This document shows, one piece after another, positions 42,002-42,343 of a DNA stretch of 42,343 bases. Origin of the DNA: CAUYUA01 sp963575675 (lineage in GTDB: Bacteria; Pseudomonadota; Alphaproteobacteria; Azospirillales; Azospirillaceae). The notes beneath the pieces are model-generated. The model was not told the origin of the DNA. It ran no database searches and saw only the letters and a program-made list of their open reading frames with translations. The stretch spans positions 1 to 42,343 of the forward strand of contig CAUYUA010000207.1 in the NCBI GenBank assembly GCA_963575675.1, read 5' to 3'. The first letter of the stretch is position 1. The number at the start of each line of letters is the position of its first letter. The position numbers and the translations under genes were made by a program.

Positions 42002-42343
42002 ATGTCCGACGACGCCTCTTGCAGTGTTGTTGAAGCTCTGAGTTCCCGCCGTTCCGTTCGCGCTTTTTTGCCGAAGCCGGTTGAACGCTCGATGATTGAG
42101 CAAATTCTGGCTTTGGCGTCGCGAGCGCCCAGCGGATCCAACATTCAGCCTTGGAAAGTTTGGGTGACGGCGGGAGCCGCAAAAGAAAGTCTTTCTGCCA
42201 AGATTCTTGCAGCTCATGAGGCTGACGACGCTTCGCATCAAGAAGAATATCAATATTACCCACCGCAGTGGACAGAGCCTTATTTGTCTCGGAGGCGCAA
42301 GAATGGGAGAGACCTCCATGCGCTGCTGGAGGTCAAAAAGGGC
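42002..42343 (+). CDS. Nitroreductase-family protein, N-terminal half (cut by window end)
   Basis: The frame from ATG 42002 runs off the window after 114 codons. It has the N-terminal signature of the family: SSRRSVRAFLPKPVERSMIE, then LALASRAPSGSNIQPWKVWV, binding FMN and typical of oxygen-insensitive nitroreductases. It ends in GRDLHALLEVKKG, the same point where the minus-strand fragment at 41503-41922 begins its homology (GGDLYALLEIKKGD). The two DNA stretches match with about five differences in 39 bases. Together the two would make a complete protein of about 240 residues. Confidence 0.85.
   Translation, partial: MSDDASCSVVEALSSRRSVRAFLPKPVERSMIEQILALASRAPSGSNIQPWKVWVTAGAAKESLSAKILAAHEADDASHQEEYQYYPPQWTEPYLSRRRKNGRDLHALLEVKKG

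Noticed and set aside
1..42343. tRNA or rRNA genes
   Set aside because: I saw no cloverleaf-like sequences with GTTCRANTC loops or rRNA-like blocks in the gaps between genes.

Overview
The window looks like a contig of an alphaproteobacterium, most likely Rhodospirillales-like, with mid-range GC. The signs are PhaR-regulated polyhydroxybutyrate (PHB) genes, a class III-like PHA synthase with a Cys nucleophile, a CcmF-type cytochrome c lyase, ClpS next to ClpA, and a soluble chemoreceptor whose C-terminal module I associate with Magnetospirillum-like bacteria. I cannot name the genus. The right end cuts through a nitroreductase gene, so the window is probably a whole contig.

Layout. 1-2.1 kb: an intact IS1595-type element (67-1184, 26-bp inverted repeats, 8-bp target duplication), then a doubtful G/C-run junction that breaks off flagellar P-ring gene flgI. 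2.6-6.97 kb: an OmpR-type response regulator, recA, a small unknown gene and an RluA-type pseudouridine synthase. 7.2-11.1 kb: an EmrA/EmrB drug-efflux pair (emrB frameshifted) with a divergent TetR regulator and two palindromic operators. 11.1-15.3 kb: rodA, then ubiA and ccmF on the other strand with overlapping ends. 15.9-21.2 kb: the PHB cluster, phaR (minus) and phaE-like, phaC, phaA, phaB (plus). It covers two acetyl-CoA to acetoacetyl-CoA, reduction to 3-hydroxybutyryl-CoA, polymerisation, and a polymer-sensing repressor. 21.6-26.8 kb: clpA, clpS and kup, all minus. 27.8-30 kb: a four-module cytoplasmic sensor (globin, methyl-accepting domain, PilZ, C-terminal module). 30.1-31.5 kb: an IS4-type element with 16-bp inverted repeats and an 11-bp target duplication. 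32-39.1 kb: a polytopic GT-C-like membrane protein, a periplasmic Cys-rich repeat protein, then a run of DUF692/MNIO enzyme, N6-adenine-type methyltransferase and TPR-glycosyltransferase. 39.4-42.3 kb: a lipoprotein, mtgA, a Spy-like Met/His-rich periplasmic protein and two nitroreductase fragments in opposite orientation.

Between the genes lie at least three families of dispersed inverted-repeat elements. Family A (about 90-350 bp, long terminal inverted repeats) sits just 3' of stop codons several times. Family B carries a shared GAAAA-AT-ATGTTTCC arm. Family C is a short palindromic repeat, and both insertion sequences sit in or beside a copy. Several simple terminators share the family A tip sequence (GGGTCCAGG). 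I saw no tRNA, rRNA or CRISPR array.

The observations I rate highest are the globin/MA/PilZ receptor, the MNIO-methyltransferase-glycosyltransferase run with a Cys-rich stretch inside the MNIO, the family A elements, and the phaE-like/phaC overlap.
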